DNA of 64,000 nt. Source: Brasenia schreberi (Eukaryota > Streptophyta > Magnoliopsida > Nymphaeales > Cabombaceae). The stretch spans positions 2,728,001 through 2,792,000 of the forward strand of contig JAYKKT010000076.1 in assembly GCA_036023115.1 (NCBI GenBank). The letters run 5' to 3'. Under the pieces are notes generated by a model. That model did no database searches and was not told the origin of the DNA. It worked only from the letters and a program-made list of their open reading frames with translations. Shown here piece after piece: positions 11,444 to 22,902 of this stretch. Numbering within the stretch: position 1 is the stretch's first letter; each line of letters opens with the position of its first letter. The position numbers and the translations under genes were made by a program.

Positions 11444-14400
11444 TGTAGATGCAGAAAGTTCCCGCTACTGGTTCTTAGGCCTGAAGCGAATCTTTTCGTG
11501 TGTCTAAGTCCTATTTAAGCAAAAGGGCATGCCAGCTAGCTTACTTAAGCTAGCGAAGAAATACTTTGAAATCTGACTCCTAACGTGGCAACTGTGAGCA
11601 AGCAAGCTCTTTTCGTCGCAGACCTTATTGCACCGATGCGCAAGGGTCAGTCTGTACGCTTTAAAAATTGAGTTTTTAAAATATGAGAACCTACGAAAAT
11701 GTTTGAGGTGTTCAATTCGGGTTGTTTTTATATGATTTTCAAGTTTTATTTCACATGGATTTGCACGTGCCTATGTCTTTCTTTTTATCCCTTTTCGGGC
11801 CAACTAGGTGTGTATTATGAACACGTGACCTAAGTGGGGCGATTTTGAGCGGGAGTATGGGGTTTGCTTTGATGCAATATGCGTCCTAACTTGTGGTATG
11901 GCGTATATGCAATGCAAACTCACGCAACTCCAAAGGGAAAACCTGAAATTGAAAGACAATGCAGAAGGGAAATGACTTGAAATGTAAATTGCAAAAGGGA
12001 AATTGCAAAAGGGAAATATGGCTATATCTTAAGAGCGGAAAGGCTCAATAGTGCTAGTATGTGCCGTGTATATATGTAAAGACTACACACACTGCTGAAC
12101 CTTAAAACCCAAATCTTAAAGACATAGCCGAAAGGGAAATACTTATAATATATATGGGCCCGAAGGTGCGAGAATTGAATCTTAAAACTCAATGTGTGTG
12201 AGTGCGAGAATTGAAAGACTATACACACAACTTAAGCAAAACCCCACGCAACTTAAATTATATAAATAAGTTTATATCTTAGGGGGCTGATTAGGCCCGT
12301 GTGTGTTCAAAATCGTGCACAACTAAGAGTGAGATAGGCTCAAGTGCATGTGTGTGTGGGTGTGCCAAGCCACGTTATTACAAGCAGGGGGAGACAATGC
12401 TCCGTTATTACAACCCCGTATCAAATTTAATTAAGCTTAAGCAAGTCTATAAACAAGGACCGAGTTAGGCACTTACGTATAGCTGGTCCGGAGGTGACTT
12501 GCTTGAGCTTGGGCTTGAGCGTCGCCTTGGGCTGCAAGAGGGAGCTCCTCGGAAGGGCACGACAAAGGAGGGTGCTGGCCGGGTGACAAGGGAGCGGTTG
12601 TGGCGCCTTGGCACTAGCTGGATGATGGGAGGGGGGTGCTGCTGTGGCGTCTTAGGTTGAGGTGGTTAGGGAGTGTCACTAAGGTGTAGGGCAGATACTA
12701 GGGAAGGTAGAGCTAAGGGGTGACTAGGGGCTGTCTAAGGAAAGGGATGTAAGGTTGCGGGTGTGGCAAGGTGCAATCGGTTGTGGCTGGCCAACTAGTG
12801 GCAGGTTAGGTGGTGGACGGCTGGGGTAACTAGGGGTGTTTAGGAATGGCAAAGGGGAGCTAGCTAGGGTGTTAACTAAGGGCTGGTTTAAGGGAAAGGA
12901 GGGGCAGGTCCTAGGGGAAAAAGGTAAGGTGGCTGGGGACTAGTTAGGGGCTGTCTAATGGGAAGGTAGGGCAGCGGGTGGTGTGGTCGGGATGGTTGAA
13001 TGGTGGCGGGTAGCTAGGTGGTGGCCGGCTGGCTGAAGCGGAGGTTAGACTAGGGAAGGGTGGCGTGTGGTAGCTGAGAGTGGAGGGGGAGTGAAGATAG
13101 GGTGGTGTTAGGATAGGGTACTAACCGGAGAGGAAGGGGAGGTTGGTGGGTGTGGCAAGGTGCAGTCGGGTGTCAAGGAAGGCAGCGGCAGGTTGATGCA
13201 GCCGGGTGTCAAGGAAGGGAGTTGGCCGGGAGGTGATGGTGGCGTGGAGTGGAGCTGGCCGGAGGTGGTGGTGGAGCAGGTGAGAGAAGAGAGCAAGTGG
13301 AGAGGAAGGGCTCGGCTGGCCCAAGGTGGGGCTTCTAAAATCTCAAAAAACCCGCCCACTAGGGGGGGGTTTTATAGGATTTCAAGAGGTCGGTTGGGCT
13401 GGTTTTGAAGGGGTGGTTTAGTGGTTAGGTGGTGGTGGTTTAGTGATAAGGTGGGCTAGATATTTAGGGGGGGGCAGATATTTAGTTTAGGTGGTTTTAG
13501 TGATATGGTGTGCTAGGGTTTAGGTGGGGTGGTTTAGTGGTTTAGGGCTTAGCTAGGTGGGTTGGTTTTAGGGTGAGGTTTAGTGAGGTGGGTTGGGTGT
13601 TTAGGCTAGGATTAGGTTAGGATTAAGGGAATTAGGCTAGGTTTAGGGAAGGATTAGGGAGGTGGGTTAGGTGATTAGGTTGGGATTAGGGAAAGATTAG
13701 GGAAGTAGGTTAGGTGATTAGGCTAGGTTTAGGCCGGGATTAGGGCAAATGGCTAGAATTAGGGGTTTTGGCTTAGGATTGGGTTAGCAGCATCCCTTTG
13801 CGTAGCCCATGGACTTCATTGCATCATGTTGGTGCAGCCCTAGGTTAGGTGTAGGTTCATACAAGCTTAAACCCACACTAATTAGGCTAACCCACATGAT
13901 TAACCTGAAACTTGACATACAAGTCAAGCTTAATACACTTCCCTCAAGCTTAATCCTCCCCATTCTCTCTCATGCCCAAAATTCCACGTGAATTTCAAGT
14001 GGGCCCCATCTCCATTTATGAGAAGGTGATGTGGGCCATGGATGTGGATATTGGATTGGATCTTTGGATCCAAATCCAAATCCAAATCCATATATACGTT
14101 TGGATTAGGATTTGGATATATATGGTCCAGATCCAATCCAAAGCTAAATTCTGACTCCTTCAGGGTATGTTCGAAACGAACGGTTTGTGCGGGGTCTGAT
14201 AGCATCAGTACTCCGTCTTGCATTGGGTCTTCGCCAAAATGGTCATCCGCTTCTATTTTCACCTTCCGGAGATGATTTCAAATGATTTTTGTTGATAACA
14301 GGGGCTTAGACGTTCGAGATTCTGGGGGTGGATCTAACACGAGAGTTGCTGTGCTGGGATCGACATGTGCTCCAATTCCGGGCTCTCTTTTGCTCTTCTG

Positions 14401-14622
14401 GTCTTGCTTTCATCAGGCCAAGCCACTTTGTGGGGTTTCAAAACATATTTTAAAAGGTTTTAAAACTATATTATACATATTTTAAAACATATATATTTTA
14501 AACATATGTACAGGGTTTGTCTGGAAGGTTCCTGGGTTTCCAGACTCAAAATAGCCCTTTGGGGCAGCTTTTGATAAAACCAGGTTTATTTGAGAAGTTC
14601 GTGGGATTTCAGGGTGTTTACA
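11444..14622 (-). repeat. Family A LTR (3,179 bp), minus orientation, no target duplication
   Basis: Complete LTR with both tips (TGTAGATGC at 11444, TGTTTACA at 14622). It contains the usual hairpin block, a reduced tandem region, leader, TATA-like CCTATAAAAC (about 13381-13372), TTAGG-rich U3 and the ATCCAA block. Left flank is plus-strand RT and ends GTGTT; right flank starts TCATA and is the tail of a plus LTR. The flanks neither match nor form a continuous target, so this is not a simple solo LTR; rearrangement followed insertion or recombination. Confidence 0.88.
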
Positions 14623-14912
14623 TCATACAAATCAGCCCGAATTGAACACCTCAAACATTTTCCTAGGTTATCATGTCTAAAACTCAATTTTCTAAGTGTA
14701 CAGACTGACCCTTGTGCATCGGTGCAAGAAGGTCTGTGACGAAAAGAGCTTGCTTGCTCACAGTCGCCACGATAGGAGTCAGATTTCAAAATATTTCTTT
14801 GCTAGCTTAAGCAAGCTAGCTGGCATGCCCTTTCGCTTAAATACGACTTAGACACATGAAAAGATTCGCTTCAAGCCTAAGAACCAAAGGTGGGGATTTT
14901 TCGACGTCTACA
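14623..14912 (+). repeat. 3' tail of the E4 5' LTR
   Basis: Carries the CAGAC hairpin, the GCTAGCTTAAGCAAGCTAGC palindrome, a PBS-like TGGCATGCCC and the terminal TCTACA. Most of the LTR is gone. It abuts an inverted LTR of the same subfamily. Confidence 0.85.
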
Positions 14913-14917
14913 GACTT

Positions 14918-14935
14918 TAGCACGCCCGGTGGGAC
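14918..14935 (+). other. Primer binding site of E4 (one mismatch)
   Basis: TAGCACGCCCGGTGGGAC, with the second base changed from the TGG start seen in E1, E7 and E8. Five bases after the LTR end. Confidence 0.8.
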
Positions 14936-17450
14936 GTGAGTCTTTTGAAAATCGAGTCATATTAGAAACCTTGCGAAAATTTTTCCAAAGGTATCATTTT
15001 AACTCTCTTTGTACTTCATACGTAGGATTTTTGAAAGCTTGAAAGCATGTGAAATTCAAATCCAAGTGAAGTGTCGAGCCAAGGCTCATGCGCATCAAGT
15101 TCTCACTCTAGGAGGGTTTTGAAAAATAAAAACAAACTAGAAGAGATAGAAGATTTGAGAAGGGAATTCGAGGCCAAAATCGATGCTCTTAGCCAAGAGG
15201 CTAAAGCAGGCGATTCATGTTCATCAAATGGTCAACAAAAGGCCAAGAAAAGACCTGAAAAACCTCGCAAACATAAAGAGGCCTCTGTAATGGAAGGCAA
15301 CCAATACCACGAGTCCTTCACACAAAAGGACTATAAAGCCCTACAACAGTTGCTAAAAGGGCAAAGTAACGAGAAAAGGAGTTACGCCCTGTCTGATTTC
15401 CTACCTATGGATTATGAAACAGAAAATGACGATAAAATACCGAACTTTCATCAGTATGATGGCATGGGAGACCCTAAGTCTCACCTGCAACTTTTCTCAC
15501 ATCGAGCCCATAAGAAGAAAAAAGACTCGATGAAATGGGTGTATTGGTTCCCTCTATCCCTTAAAGGCACAGCTGCCAAATGGCTAGCTTCCTACGATCT
15601 AAGCCAGTTCGCTACTTTTAAAGAGTTAGCGAATTGCTTTATGCAAAGATTTGCACATAACGTAGAAGTCATGCCGACTTTAAACACTTTAAGGGATACA
15701 AAGCAAGGCATGAACGAAGACGTACATGCCTTCATTATTCGATGGAAGTCCCTTTTAGGGCAAGTGTGAGAGCCAATATCCGAAGGGTGCGCAGTCATGC
15801 TCATCCTGGATAATTTTAAAAATGAGTTAAAGACCCTTCTCTCTCTTCACGAAATCTCAACTTTCCATAAGTTGACAAAAAAAGCATCCCTTTTCGAAAC
15901 CAATTTGAAGAAAGGGATATACGATCACTTATGGAAAGGAAGTGTCATTTCGAAAACTCGCTTGGAGAAGCCCATCAACTATGGGCCATCCACCGCGGAC
16001 AAAGGGGCAAAGCCCCATAAAATCACCAATGTCCGGGTGGATCCAAGCCCGGCAAGTGCTTCAAAGGCTTTCGAAAAAGTTGAGAATAAAAAGGAGAGAA
16101 GTTTTCAAAAACCCTTCGAAAGACGGGAGTACACTCCGCTGGGACAACCTGTGACGGAGGTCCTACACCTCCTACTTGCCCAAGGCATGATCGAACTCCC
16201 CGAGATTCTTGAGGAGTCACTTCGAAGGGAGGGTTTTTAAACAAGTACTACAAGTATCATCGGCTCAAAGGCCATGATACGAGGCGGTGCTTCTCCCTCC
16301 TTAATAAGATTGAGAACTTGATAGCGAAGGGCCGGCTTCAGGTCACTGAGGAACCCGAGTCAGCTCAAGCTATCTTTAAAGAACCCTTTCCCAAGCACGC
16401 CAGTAGCAGTGGGAAAGAAAAAGAGGTATGTACCCTCACCTTTTCAAAAGATCTAGTGCATCCATATGAATCTGGTCGATCCACTTGTGCGTCTACTCTT
16501 ATACTTTACAAGAAGCCCGCCCAAGTAATCATCCGGGGACCACCAAGAGCTGAATCCCCGGCTAATACACTTTTTTAGATTCAAGGTGCTCCAAAACTCA
16601 CGGTTAGAGCCATATTAGGTGCGAACCCTAGGTTGGTCGTGGGGGAAGTGACAAGATCCGGAAGGATCTATCAACCCCCGCACCTGCAAAGTGCTAAAAA
16701 GGTGGTCAGTGTGCCTGGCCCCTCAAAAGTATGTATTCTTAGAGTTCTACCAAAAGCAGACAATGGGAAAATCATTTTAAACCCTTATGATTTCGAAAAC
16801 CATCTTTCAAAGATTCCTATCCACATGTCCATCCTAGAGCTAATACAAACTTCGCCTAGCCATAGACTCGTGCTAGAGAAAATTCCAAAAAGAGCTAAGG
16901 TTAGTTCAAACATAACCCCCGAATCCCTGTCTGACCAAGTGGCATCTATAGGAGCAAAATCGCCCATCACTTTCTCGGAAGATGATGTAGATAGACCCTA
17001 CGAAGCCCATAACCAGGCCCTACATATCAAGGTGGTTCTGAATAACCACTCTCTAGACAGGTGCCTTGTCGATGGGGGAGGAGGGCTCAACATCCTTCCA
17101 CTTCATGTGGCGTATCAAATCGGAGTCACCTTGACTTCTGTAAACCCAAGTCCCATCGTTATCACTGGATACGATGGGAATACATCTAGACCCTTAGGAT
17201 CGATCGAACTCCCTATGGAAACGGGAGGGATCACACACACGGGGGTGTTCCATGTCTTGGACATCCACCCCCATTATAACCTGTTGTTGGGAAGGCCCTG
17301 GATACAGCTTATGCGCTGTGCCATCCACCTTCCATAGGTGTGTTAAAATTCCTTTCAGGGACCAAGTCGTGGTGATCCTAGGTGAGAGTCACCCTTAGCT
17401 TCAGGGGATCATAAACTCCCCTTGTTTGTCAAGTTCCCAGAACCATGAGG

Positions 17451-18303
17451 AATTATGGAGATCATCCAACATACATACATCTATTGCATACATCTCATAT
17501 GCATTCATAGATGGTCTTATGCAAATATGATCCTTGCATTGGTCGACTACCATTCATGTTGAGTCACCCTTGCTAGAAATCGTCTTCCATCAAAATTAGG
17601 ATAGCCCAAGTCCGAGAAATGAATCCCTTACAAAAATGGGAAAGTTCATAAAATCTTAATTCAACTCAAATCAACTCTTGCATTCAAAAAAATAAATTTT
17701 TTTATGGGTGTTATTCTTTACCATTAACCAAATAAATTTGGATTAATGCCAAAGAGGGGCATCTATAAACACCCAAAAATTTTCTCAAAACATTTGGTTT
17801 TTAGAAATTTTGCCTTTTTAAGAAAACAATTATGGTTTTGGGTCTTTTAAGAGTTTTCAAATAAAGACACCTTAAATAAACTCATTTTCGCACCAAAATT
17901 TCGTAGTAGCCTCAAAATATGGATAAATGACACTCCTCTAAAAAAAATCTCATTTTGACAAAGAGCCAAGAAAATGATTGCTTTGCCCTTAAGCCCAAAA
18001 TGACAGGATTTTGCTTTTCAAATGATTTCCTTCAAAGAAATGATGGTTTCAAACAAATTTTCTTAAAAGAGACAAATGAGAATGAGACATTGAGAATAAA
18101 ACCCACAAAATGTTTGTAAAATATCAAATTTATAAAATTATAAAAACATTTTAAAATAAAAACCAAACAAATCCAAATCAAGCCTCAAAAACTCCCCTGA
18201 TTGAGGATAGTCCTATTCCGGGACCCTGCACCCATCAAGGGTTAAAGTGGTCCGACACCCTACACCCATCAAGGGTTAAAGTAGACACCCAACAAAGGGT
18301 TAT
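17451..18303 (+). mobile_element. Insert from a third, related LTR-element family
   Basis: Replaces about 60 bases of E4 gag between the codons near 17450 and 18304. It includes an AT-rich stretch, a palindrome plus PPT (17722-17763) and a start TATAAACACCCAAAAATT that matches the LTR tip with one change (TG to TA). The 3' part holds two to three copies of CACCCATCAAGGGTTAAAGT. No coding region is seen. It may be the 3' internal end plus a truncated LTR captured by recombination; no target duplication is evident. Confidence 0.6.
17722..17763 (+). promoter_or_regulatory. PPT with upstream palindrome, third family
   Basis: CATTAACCAAAT / ATTTGGATTAATG arms are followed directly by CCAAAGAGGGGCATC. 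The arrangement matches the families A and B PPT regions although the stem bases differ. Confidence 0.65.
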
Positions 18304-18733
18304 GTTAAACAACCCTAGGAAGGTCGTGCATGTGAAGGGGCCGCCCAAGGCTGGCCCCCTCCCAATCCTAACCCTTCTAGGAAGACCCAAATATCCCTTA
18401 TTTCCAAAACCCCTGGATAAGAAGCCATACGTGCATGATATGGATGACAGCAAGTTCCAGGACCACGATTTATATTCAAAATTTTCAAAGAACAAAAAAT
18501 CGTGGAACATGCTGTTGAACATGGGCTATACGCCCTATAAAAGTCTAGGGGCACAAAACCAGGTTCTCCTAGAACCCATCCTTCCTAGGGCCAACCCAAG
18601 CAGATATGGGATCGGCTATACTCCCAAAATACCACCAGAGCCACCCCCTGTGACCACCTAGGTCAAGGGTGCCCTAGAGCCTACCCTAGAAGAAACCTAC
18701 GATTTGGACCTCTTATTCAGAGTCTAACCCGTA

Positions 18734-18752
18734 GTGTTTTCCCTTTGTAGGT
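18734..18752 (+). promoter_or_regulatory. Candidate 3' splice site before pol in E4
   Basis: GTTTTCCCTTTGTAG ends at 18750, two bases before ATGATGG. Joined to the donor-like site at 17381/17382, the phase would place pol in frame with gag-pro in this subfamily. Confidence 0.5.
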
Positions 18753-21700
18753 ATGATGGAAGATCCCTTTTACAAAAATACAAAAACATTTGAAAAACTC
18801 AAAATCAAAAAAAATGGAAAAATTGCAAAAACCAAAAACATTGGAAAATCAAAAACTCGAAAATAGAGTAGTTTGTATAGTTCCTAAAGTTCTTGGTTTG
18901 CAAAAACACAAAAAAATCGAAAATCTACAAAATACCAAAAAGATTTTGTACATAGCTGCTCCTGGTAAGGCTTTGGAAAAGGAAAAGGATTTCGAAAGGG
19001 ACGTTGTCTGCATAACCAAACCAAAAATTTTGAAATCAATTGAAATTCCAAGTGTAAAACCAGGTCTTTTGAAAATCTACGCATCAAATTCCCTCGGGTC
19101 TATAACCCACGAGAATGATCGAAACCCAAAAGTGGATCCCCTTGAGGAAGATCCCGCTTCTGAGCTCCTAGAATTTCATAAAATTCTCGATTTTGAAAGA
19201 CCTTCCAATTCAGTAGGAGGAGATTTCATAGAGGTGAACCTAGGGAGTGATTCCAATCTCAAACTCATCAAGATAGGCGCATGTTTGCATGAGCATGAAA
19301 GATCAACATTCATTGCATTTCTACGAACCTACTTAGATGTGTTTGCATGGACGTATGAAGACATGTCAGGCATAGATCCCATCATTGTCGAACATCGTCT
19401 TCCCTTAGATGCGGATGTAAAACCCATAAAGCAGAAGCTTAGGAAAATACATCCGAATGTACACACACAAGTCAAAGAGGGTTTAGAAGATCTGCTAAAA
19501 GCCGGATTTATAAAACCCATTGCGTATTCTGATTGGTTATCAAACATCGTTGTAGTTTGAAAAACCAATGGGAAAATTCGAATATGCATCGATTTCAGAA
19601 ACCTGAATAAAGCCACTCCAAAGGATAATTATCCTTTACCAAACATAGATTTGATAGTCGACTACAAATCACAAGATGTTTTCGTTTATGGATGGCTATT
19701 CAGAATATAACCAAATTAAATTAAGTTCACGAGATCAGGGTAAGACCACATTCACAACCCCGTGGGGCACGTACTGCTATACAGTCATGCCCTTTGGTTT
19801 GAAAAATGTCGGTGCAACATACCAGAGAGCCATGACCACGATCTTCCATGATCAGATTCATGAGCTCGTAGAGGTGTATGTAGATGATCTCTTGGCAAAA
19901 TCCAAAACCCGATGCACTCATATCGAATGTTTGCAAAAGATTTTCAAAAGGCTTGGACTTTACAAAGTAAAGCTAAACCCTCAAAAATGTGTATTCGGGG
20001 TAGAGTCCGGAAAGCTTCTAGGCTTTATGGTGAGCCAAAGGGGTATAGAAGTCGACCCCTCTAAGTGTCGAGCCATCATAGACATGGCTCCACCCTCCAA
20101 TCTCACACAAATTTGTAGCCTCCAGGGTCAATTACAATCCATTCACAGGTTTATATCAAACCTAGCGACTAGATGCGAACCGTTCAACAAACTGTTGAAG
20201 AAGGGCACGAAATTTTCATGGGATGATGACTGCGAAAAGTCCTTCGAGAGACTAAAGGCATACCTGGTTAATCCCCCTGTTTTGAATCCTCCAAAGCAAG
20301 GAAAACCTCTTTTGCTTTACATTTCCGTGCATGCGAATGCTTTAGGAGCTCTATTAGCTCAATACGAGGATGACACCCATAAGGAGTATGCCATCTATTA
20401 TATTTTGAAAACTCTCTTGGCTTACGAAAGGATTTATCAAGCCATGGAGAAGACGTGCTTGGCCTTAGTCTGGGCCTGCCAGAAATTTAGACATTATTTC
20501 CTAGATCATGAGATCTGGATAGTGTCCAAGCATGATCCAATCAAGCACTTGTTCGAAAAACCCATTCTCACTGGTAGATTGGGCAAATGGCAACTCCTTC
20601 TAATGGAGTATGACCTGAAATATCATCACCAGATCTCCGTTCAGGGGCAAGCCCTAGCTGACTACATGGCTGAGTTCCCCCAGGAGGACGCATATCCCAC
20701 ATTTGATGAAATGCCCGATGAAGGCATATTGCAAAACCATTTTCAAAACCATATTTTGGCAAACTCTTTTGAAAACCAAGCATGGAAAATGCAATTCGAT
20801 GGGGCACGAAACCAACAAGGGGCTGGTGCTGGGGTCATCCTCATATCCCCTGAAAAGGGCAAGATTCTCGTAGCAATCCGCCTAGATTTCAAATGTTCCA
20901 ACAACATAGCTGAGTATGAAAACTCTAGGGGCATCATGCATCAAGGTCTTTGGAGATTCGCTCCTTGTTATAAACCAAGTTTTGAAAATTTGGCTAGTAC
21001 ATAATGAAAAACTACTTCCATATCACGAGTTGGCCACTCGATTGGTTGAGTCATTTCAATCATGTAAACTCACACACGAAGAAAAGTTAATGGCATTGCC
21101 GACACCCTCTCCTCCTTGAGTTAAGCCCTAAAGGTCGATCCCATTTTGGGGACTCGATCCTTAGAGATATGGCATGCGCCCAACACACGATTTGGATATT
21201 TGCCAAAATAATCCAGATTCTGTTGAAAAACCTTGGTTTTACGACATCAAATGCTTTCTAGAAAATGGGAGATTCACCGAGGATGCCACATCCAACGATA
21301 AGGCATTCATCCGTAAAATTTCAACCCGATACACCATTTTGGGTGGGGTTTTGTACAAAAAAAGCTTTACCAGCATCCTACTAAGATGTGTCGATCTAGA
21401 GGAGGCTAGGATTGTTATGCATGAGTTCCACGATGGAGAATGTGGAGGTCATGTTAATGCCAACATGATGGCAATGAAAATACTTAGAGCAGGCTATTTC
21501 TGGTCCACCCTGAAAAAGGATTGTCACAATCATGTTAGGAAGTGTCATCCATGTCAAGTGCATGGGAACGCCATTCATATCCCATCATCTGCATTACATT
21601 CTGTGGTCAGCCCTTGGCCATTCACCATGTGGGCGTTTAATATCGTAGGCCCGATCTTTCCGAAGGCATCGAATGGGCATAGATTTATTTTAGCAGCCAC

Positions 21701-22481
21701 TGAGTATTTCTCCAAATGGGTGGAAGCCATCTCCCTAACCAACGTACAGGGGAAACATGTGGTGGCTTTCATTAGGAGGAATATCTTGGCTCGATTTGGG
21801 GTTCCACGAGACCTTGTGTCAGATAATGGCACCCCATTCAAAAACGAGCGGATGGTTAAGTTGTGCAACACATATGGCATAACTCACCACTTCTCCTCGC
21901 CCACCTACCCTCAAGGCAACGGCCAAGCTGAAGCCACGAATAAGACTCTCATTAGTATAATTGAGAAGACTTTAGAGAAGGGTAGGACGTGGCACGAGAA
22001 GCTGGATGAAGCCTTATGGGCTTATAGGACTTCCATCCGGACTCCCACGAATGCCACACCATTCGAATTGGTCTATGGCACAAACGCCATTCTTCCCATT
22101 CATACACAATTGCATTCATTCCATATATCCATCACACTCGACCTCCCCCTAGAAACGCTTCAGCATGCTAGGATGGCCGAACTAGATTTGCTAGATGAGA
22201 GGCGACTCCTTGCTATGGATCATGCTCGTGCATACCGGCAAAGGATAGCCCAACATTAGGGCAAACACATGAGACCTCGCCACTTTGAAGTGGGAGATGT
22301 AGTTTTGAAAATCATCCATTATCGTGGCCCACATCCTCTTGGAAAGTGGCGCCCCAAGTGGGATGGTCCCTATGTTGTGCATGCAACCACCACGAACAAC
22401 TCATATTGGTTGATCGATGTAGAAGGTAGGAATTTAGCAGATCTTATCAATATCCAATACTTAAAGAAGTATTATGTGTAG
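18753..22481 (+). pseudogene. pol: pol pseudogene of E4 (RT, RNase H, aRNase H, integrase)
   Basis: All Tat pol domains are present but broken: a one-base shift near 18815, UGA at 19558-19560 (CGA in E7), a short deletion near 19665, the long open piece 19676-21004 with YVDD at about 19878, a ~29-base deletion in the second RNase H near 20925, further shifts to 21174, integrase 21174-22259 with the HHCC zinc region, the WAF(N)IVGPI segment (the first catalytic Asp is Asn here), SDNGTPF and QGNGQAEAT, then UAG at 22257 and a final piece 22269-22481 with WDGPYVV. Not functional. Confidence 0.92.
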
Positions 22482-22660
22482 GATTTGGGTTAAATTCCCA
22501 TTTTCGAAAACCCTTAGGGATAACTGCTTTGAAACTTCGAAAGTAAGGTTCAAAGGCGAATTGTGTGACCCTGAGTGAGAGAATTCACACTTGTGAAAGA
22601 GTGGAGTTTTCCGAATACGAGGTTACATTTCAAAATCCTTCTTCTTACAAAGAAAGGTTT
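22482..22660 (+). other. 3' UTR remnant of E4 and tail-to-tail breakpoint
   Basis: Matches the first ~180 bases after pol in E7. Near 22660 it switches to minus-strand pol of E5, with a shared TAGGTTCACC-like string at the joint. PPT and 3' LTR of both partners are lost. Confidence 0.75.
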
Positions 22661-22902
22661 TAGGTTCACCTCTATGAAATCTCCTCCTGCTGAATTGGAA
22701 GGTCTTTCAAAATCGAGAATTTTATGAAATTCTAGGAGCTCAGAAGTGGGATCTTCCTCAAGGGGATCCACTTCTGGGCTTCAATCATTCTCGTGGGCTA
22801 TAGACCCGAGGGAATTTGATGCGTGGTTTTCAAAAAGACCTGGTTTTGTACTCGAATTTTCAAGTGATTTTGAAATTTTTGGTCTGGCTATGCAGACGAC
22901 GG

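Larger units (their letters stand above)
15047..18727 (+). pseudogene. gag: gag-pro pseudogene of E4
   Basis: The ATG at 15047 is followed at once by a UGA. Open pieces then run to a UGA at 15767-15769 (CGA in E7), 15797-16240, a frame change near 16235, 16318-16578 (UAG), 16633-17337 (two-base loss near 17307), and after the insert 18305-18659 (TGG to TAG). The CHHC knuckle region and protease site VDGGGGLNILP (about 17068-17100) are recognisable, as is the C-terminal G-patch-like motif (about 18505-18560). The donor-like AG|GTGAGAG after the protease (17380-17386) is retained. Confidence 0.9.
14623..22660 (+). mobile_element. E4: old, degraded family A element, truncated at both ends
   Basis: Order is the last ~290 bp of a 5' LTR (14623-14912), PBS, gag-pro (broken), a foreign insert (17451-18303), the rest of gag, pol (broken) and ~180 bp of 3' UTR. 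PPT and 3' LTR are missing; the sequence joins tail-to-tail with minus-strand E5 near 22660. Many stops arise by C-to-T change at CGA codons, typical of methylated plant repeats. Confidence 0.9.

Noticed and set aside
11444..14622. Simple solo LTR insertion
   Set aside because: No 5-bp duplication, and the two flanks belong to different parts of elements.
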